The position numbers and the translations under genes were made by a program. Shown here piece by piece: positions 5,261 to 7,889 of a stretch of DNA of 7,889 bases. Origin of the DNA: Deltaproteobacteria bacterium. GTDB taxonomy: Bacteria > Desulfobacterota > Desulfobacteria > Desulfobacterales > ETH-SRB1. The stretch spans positions 1-7,889 of the forward strand of contig JAJSZO010000115.1 in NCBI GenBank assembly GCA_030262795.1, written 5' to 3'. Each line of letters begins with the position of its first letter. Position 1 is the stretch's first letter. Under the pieces are notes generated by a model that was given only the letters and a program-made list of their open reading frames with translations, searched no databases and was not told the DNA's origin.

Positions 5261-5268
5261 AAGGAGGT
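5261..5268 (+). promoter_or_regulatory. Strong Shine-Dalgarno without a start codon
   Basis: AAGGAGGT is a near-perfect anti-16S match, yet no ATG, GTG or TTG follows within 4-12 bases (the next bases are AAATCGTAAAA). The pilin gene uses a different site, GGAG at 5355-5358, 98 bp upstream-to-start distance from here. It could be a ribosome standby site or the vestige of a lost short ORF. Confidence 0.3.
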
Positions 5269-5365
5269 AAATCGTAAAAAATTTTAAGGAAAATCCAGGC
5301 AGGCAGAGTCAAAACATCTAACAAGTTTTTTAAAAAATATATTAACTTAAAAAAGGAGATTTAAA

Positions 5366-5752
5366 ATGATCAGAAAACTAAGAGCCAACAACCAAAAAGG
5401 TTTTACCCTTATTGAATTGATGATAGTTGTCGCAATCATCGGCATCCTGGCAGCAATCGCAATACCAAATTTTATTTCCTATCGAACTAAGGGTCTGAGT
5501 TCTGCCGCCAAATCCGAAGCAAGCAGCTTCTACACAGCAGCCCTGGCTTACTTCTCAGTTACCGCCGCCGATAGAACGGTTGACAGATCTGATTGCCCTA
5601 GTTTTGGAGCAAATGATGAGATAACACATACCGGTACATTAACATATACGAAAGCTACAGGTGCAGTAGGGATCACTCTCCCAACATTCGTGCATAGTCA
5701 AGGTGGCGAGACCTACACACTGGTCACTGACGGCAGCATTACTAGTCCATAA
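5366..5752 (+). CDS. pilA: Type IV major pilin precursor (PilA-like)
   Basis: The 128-aa prepilin carries a short positive class III leader ending QKG (residues 10-12). PilD peptidase would cut before F13, giving a 116-residue mature pilin that starts FTLIELMIVVAIIGILAA with the essential Glu at mature position 5. The hydrophobic helix, then IPNFISYR, anchors subunits in the inner membrane and forms the filament core. The C-terminal domain (about 60 residues) has a single Cys (C77), so no disulfide-closed D-loop. Aromatics at mature positions 1, 24, 27 and 51 align with those of the short Geobacter PilA, but this protein has a full globular domain. The ATG at 5366 has GGAG seven bases upstream. 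A sigma-54 promoter upstream and a strong terminator downstream suggest a one-gene, highly expressed unit. A pseudopilin is the main alternative. Confidence 0.92.
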   Translation: MIRKLRANNQKGFTLIELMIVVAIIGILAAIAIPNFISYRTKGLSSAAKSEASSFYTAALAYFSVTAADRTVDRSDCPSFGANDEITHTGTLTYTKATGAVGITLPTFVHSQGGETYTLVTDGSITSP

Positions 5753-5780
5753 AGCAGGATATGCTTTTTGCATCTATAAT

Positions 5781-5811
5781 AAAAAAGGGGGCGCGGATGC
5801 CCCCTTTTTTT
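5781..5811. terminator. Strong rho-independent terminator after pilA
   Basis: A6-G5-C (5781-5792) pairs with G-C5-T7 (5799-5811) around a 6-nt loop, GCGGAT. The GC stem followed by seven T is a textbook intrinsic terminator. The A-run on the other side makes it potentially bidirectional. It starts 29 bp after the pilin stop codon and separates pilA from the following gene. Confidence 0.92.
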
Positions 5812-5876
5812 ATCAGCCGTTCAAGTAACAAAAAGGACGGTCAAGTATTCATGTACAATGAAAAAAAGTTGTTGTG

Positions 5877-5934
5877 ATCACGGCTCGCTATCGTGATTAA
5901 TATTATCCTTCGCAAAAATGAAAGTGGTTTCATT
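5877..5934. other. Two small hairpins upstream of the TPR membrane protein
   Basis: ATCACG (5877-5882) pairs with CGTGAT (5892-5897), and AATGAAA (5917-5923) pairs perfectly with TTTCATT (5928-5934) around GTGG. They lie between the pilA terminator and the start at 5968. They may be regulatory, but short stems like these arise by chance in AT-rich DNA. Confidence 0.25.
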
Positions 5935-5967
5935 GAAGCCCTTTTCTGACTACTAAAACCTCACCTT

Positions 5968-7889
5968 ATGATCAAGCATCGCAATATTCAACAGAAGCTT
6001 TCACTCATAATCAGCCTGCTATTGATCGCAGCAATTCTAATCGCCTATTGGCAGGTAAAAAATTTTGATTTTATTGATTATGACGACGAATCTTATGTAA
6101 CAAAAAATCCGCATGTTAGGGCCGGCTTAACCCGTGAGGGTATTATCCGGGCTTTTACTACCGATCATGAAGCTAACTGGCATCCATTGACATGGCTGTC
6201 TCATATGCTTGATTGTGAGCTTTATGGGTTAAATCCTATGGGGCATCACTGGACCAGTCTACAAATTCATATAGCAAACACCCTGCTGTTATTTTTAATT
6301 CTTCAATATATGACCGGAGCGCTCTGGCGAAGTGCTTTTGTGGCTGCTCTTTTTGCCTTGCATCCGCTTCATGTTGAATCGGTTGCATGGGTGGCGGAAC
6401 GAAAAGACGTATTAAGCGCTTTTTTTGGGATGCTGACTATTTTGGCATACTGCCGTTATGCAAAACAACCATCTATTGCAGGATACATCCTGATCATCCT
6501 TTTTCTTGGCATGGGATTGATGGCCAAACCAATGCTTGTGACTTTGCCGTTTCTTCTCCTTTTACTAGACTTTTGGCCGCTTGGGCGTCTTCGGTTTGCG
6601 ACTATCTCTCGCCTTGTTCCGGAAAAGATTCCTTTGTTTGTTCTTTCGGCGGTTTCAACTTTTGTAACATATTTTGTCCAGCAGCATGGAGGAGCTGTAA
6701 CATCTCTGGAAGTTCTTCCATTAAAGATAAGAATAGCCAATGCTCTTATCTCTTATCTAAGCTACATCGAAAAAATGATCTGGCCCAGTGGCCTGGCAGT
6801 ATTCTATCCATATCCTGAACGACTTCTCGGTCAGGCAGTATTATCCGGATTGGTTATTTTCTGCCTGTCGGTTCTGGTGATCCAGAATTCGCATAGATTT
6901 CCATATCTTGTCACAGGATGGCTCTGGTATCTTGGCACCCTTGTCCCTGTCATTGGGCTGGTCCAGGTAGGCTCTCAAAGCATGGCTGACAGATACACAT
7001 ATATACCCCTTATCGGTCTTTTTATTATTGTTGCATGGGGAATAGCAGACATTTTAATGCGATATCAAATCAAAAGAGTTGCACTTGCCATTGTATATAG
7101 CTCAGTGCTTGCATTTTTTATGATAAGCGCATGGTTTCAGGTACGTCATTGGCAAAACAGTGTGACGCTTTTTACGCATACCCTCAACGTAACTCACAAT
7201 AACAGCCATGCTCATTATTCATTAGGATATGCTCTGGCTCGTCAGGGAAAATTAGATAAAGCGATCGTTCATTATTCCAGAGCATTGCAGATAAATCCCA
7301 ACTATACGATTGCCCTCAATTCATTAGGATATGCTCTGGCTCATCAGGGAAAAATAGATAAAGCGATCGTTCATTATTCCAGAGCATTGCAGATAAATCC
7401 CGACTATGTAAATGCCCACAACAATCTGGGAAATGCTTTGGCTCATCAGGAAAATATCAAAGGCGCTTTTTTTCATTATTATGAAGCGCTTCGAATAAAT
7501 CCCGATTATGATGGAGCATACTTTAATTTAGGTAAAATTTATGCTAATCAGGGAAAAATAGGAAAAGCAATCATTAATTACAAAAAAGCGATACGCATCA
7601 ACCCTGATATGACGCAGGCTTTATATAATCTATCGTGGATAAACGCTACATGTGAAAATGAGAATTTTCGAAATAGTATTGAGGCGGTTGGACTGGCTGA
7701 AAAGCTTTGCGATCTCACCAGTCATAGTCAACCTCTGGCTCTGGATGCTCTTGCCGCAGCTTATGCGGAAGCAGGAAGATTTAATGAAGCAGTTGCCACA
7801 GCTCAAGAAGCGCTTAAGCTCGTTTCAGACAATGGCCCAAAAGAACTGGCTCCGAATTTAAAAAAGCGACTGCGCCTATTTCAGGCAGG
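5968..7889 (+). CDS. TMTC/PMT-like GT-C membrane glycosyltransferase with C-terminal TPRs (partial)
   Basis: This frame is open from the ATG at 5968 to the window end (640 codons so far, stop not reached). An in-frame TGA at 5947 and the lack of an earlier start fix the N-terminus; there is no clear Shine-Dalgarno. A membrane helix at about 13-28 is followed by an acidic extracytoplasmic loop, FIDYDDESYV (35-44), the likely GT-C metal/donor site. Next come NWHPLTWLSHMLD (70-82), HPLHVESVAWVAERKD (132-147), MAKPMLVTLPF (185-195), PSGLAVFYPYP (273-283) and MADRYTYIPLIG (339-350), with about ten hydrophobic segments in all. From residue 412 on are at least four 34-residue TPRs and probably two more. 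Eukaryotic TMTC proteins, O-mannosyltransferases, have the same order of domains. The enzyme is expected to use a lipid-linked sugar at the periplasmic face. Its position after pilA suggests pilin or other surface-protein glycosylation (inference). Confidence 0.85.
   Translation, partial: MIKHRNIQQKLSLIISLLLIAAILIAYWQVKNFDFIDYDDESYVTKNPHVRAGLTREGIIRAFTTDHEANWHPLTWLSHMLDCELYGLNPMGHHWTSLQIHIANTLLLFLILQYMTGALWRSAFVAALFALHPLHVESVAWVAERKDVLSAFFGMLTILAYCRYAKQPSIAGYILIILFLGMGLMAKPMLVTLPFLLLLLDFWPLGRLRFATISRLVPEKIPLFVLSAVSTFVTYFVQQHGGAVTSLEVLPLKIRIANALISYLSYIEKMIWPSGLAVFYPYPERLLGQAVLSGLVIFCLSVLVIQNSHRFPYLVTGWLWYLGTLVPVIGLVQVGSQSMADRYTYIPLIGLFIIVAWGIADILMRYQIKRVALAIVYSSVLAFFMISAWFQVRHWQNSVTLFTHTLNVTHNNSHAHYSLGYALARQGKLDKAIVHYSRALQINPNYTIALNSLGYALAHQGKIDKAIVHYSRALQINPDYVNAHNNLGNALAHQENIKGAFFHYYEALRINPDYDGAYFNLGKIYANQGKIGKAIINYKKAIRINPDMTQALYNLSWINATCENENFRNSIEAVGLAEKLCDLTSHSQPLALDALAAAYAEAGRFNEAVATAQEALKLVSDNGPKELAPNLKKRLRLFQA
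7217..7407 (+). repeat. Near-identical tandem TPR units
   Basis: Positions 7217-7305 and 7319-7407 (offset 102 bp, one 34-codon TPR) match at 86 of 89 bases. The three differences all change the amino acid (Arg/His, Leu/Ile, Asn/Asp) and there are no silent changes. The following TPR units are much more diverged, so this pair reflects a recent in-frame duplication within the membrane glycosyltransferase-like gene. Confidence 0.9.

Noticed and set aside
6387..6818. Plus-strand 143-codon frame and the opposite-strand frame at 6456-6740
   Set aside because: Both are shadows of the GT-C/TPR gene, which is open in the frame starting at 5968 through the window end and has clear family motifs.

Overview
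The window looks like a moderately AT-rich chromosome segment from an anaerobic Desulfobacterota-type (deltaproteobacterial) lineage. The evidence is a Geobacter/Desulfo-like type IV pilin, a sigma-54-type promoter upstream of it, a membrane glycosyltransferase-like TPR protein typical of that group, several AAA/archaeal-type ATPases, and intergenic DNA crowded with short dispersed repeats. The taxonomic call is an inference from protein style, not a search result.

Left part (1-1616). On the minus strand lies a decayed type IV toxin-antitoxin locus of the AbiE kind. A palindromic, promoter-overlapping probable operator (1320-1351) precedes a frameshifted and internally deleted abiEii toxin remnant (1306 down to 952). 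The remnant overlaps an intact abiEi antitoxin/repressor gene (980 down to 405). Downstream of abiEi is a 9-nt-periodic repeat into which a 121-bp MITE-like element (224-344) with perfect 26-bp inverted ends and a target duplication has inserted.

Middle part (1617-5041). Three plus-strand genes lie here: an AAA_14/DUF4143 ATPase (1617-2882), a small exported/membrane coiled-coil protein (3224-3649), and an archaeal-type P-loop ATPase (3705-4799). They are separated and bracketed by diverged direct repeats: one family at 1425-1480 and 2917-2970, another at 2978-3084 and 4938-5041, and a 37-bp repeat at 366-402 and 4881-4917. This gives the region the look of a mosaic of small cassettes. The ATPases' cellular roles are not known.

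Right part (5042-7889). A sigma-54-like promoter (5092-5107), a long leader containing a 74-bp palindromic repeat, and a pilA-type major pilin gene (5366-5752) are followed by a strong bidirectional terminator (5781-5811). Next is a large membrane protein (5968 to beyond the window end) with a TMTC/PMT-like GT-C domain and C-terminal TPRs. Its position next to the pilin makes it a candidate for glycosylating a surface or pilus protein (inference). Two of its TPR units are almost identical at DNA level, which points to a recent duplication.
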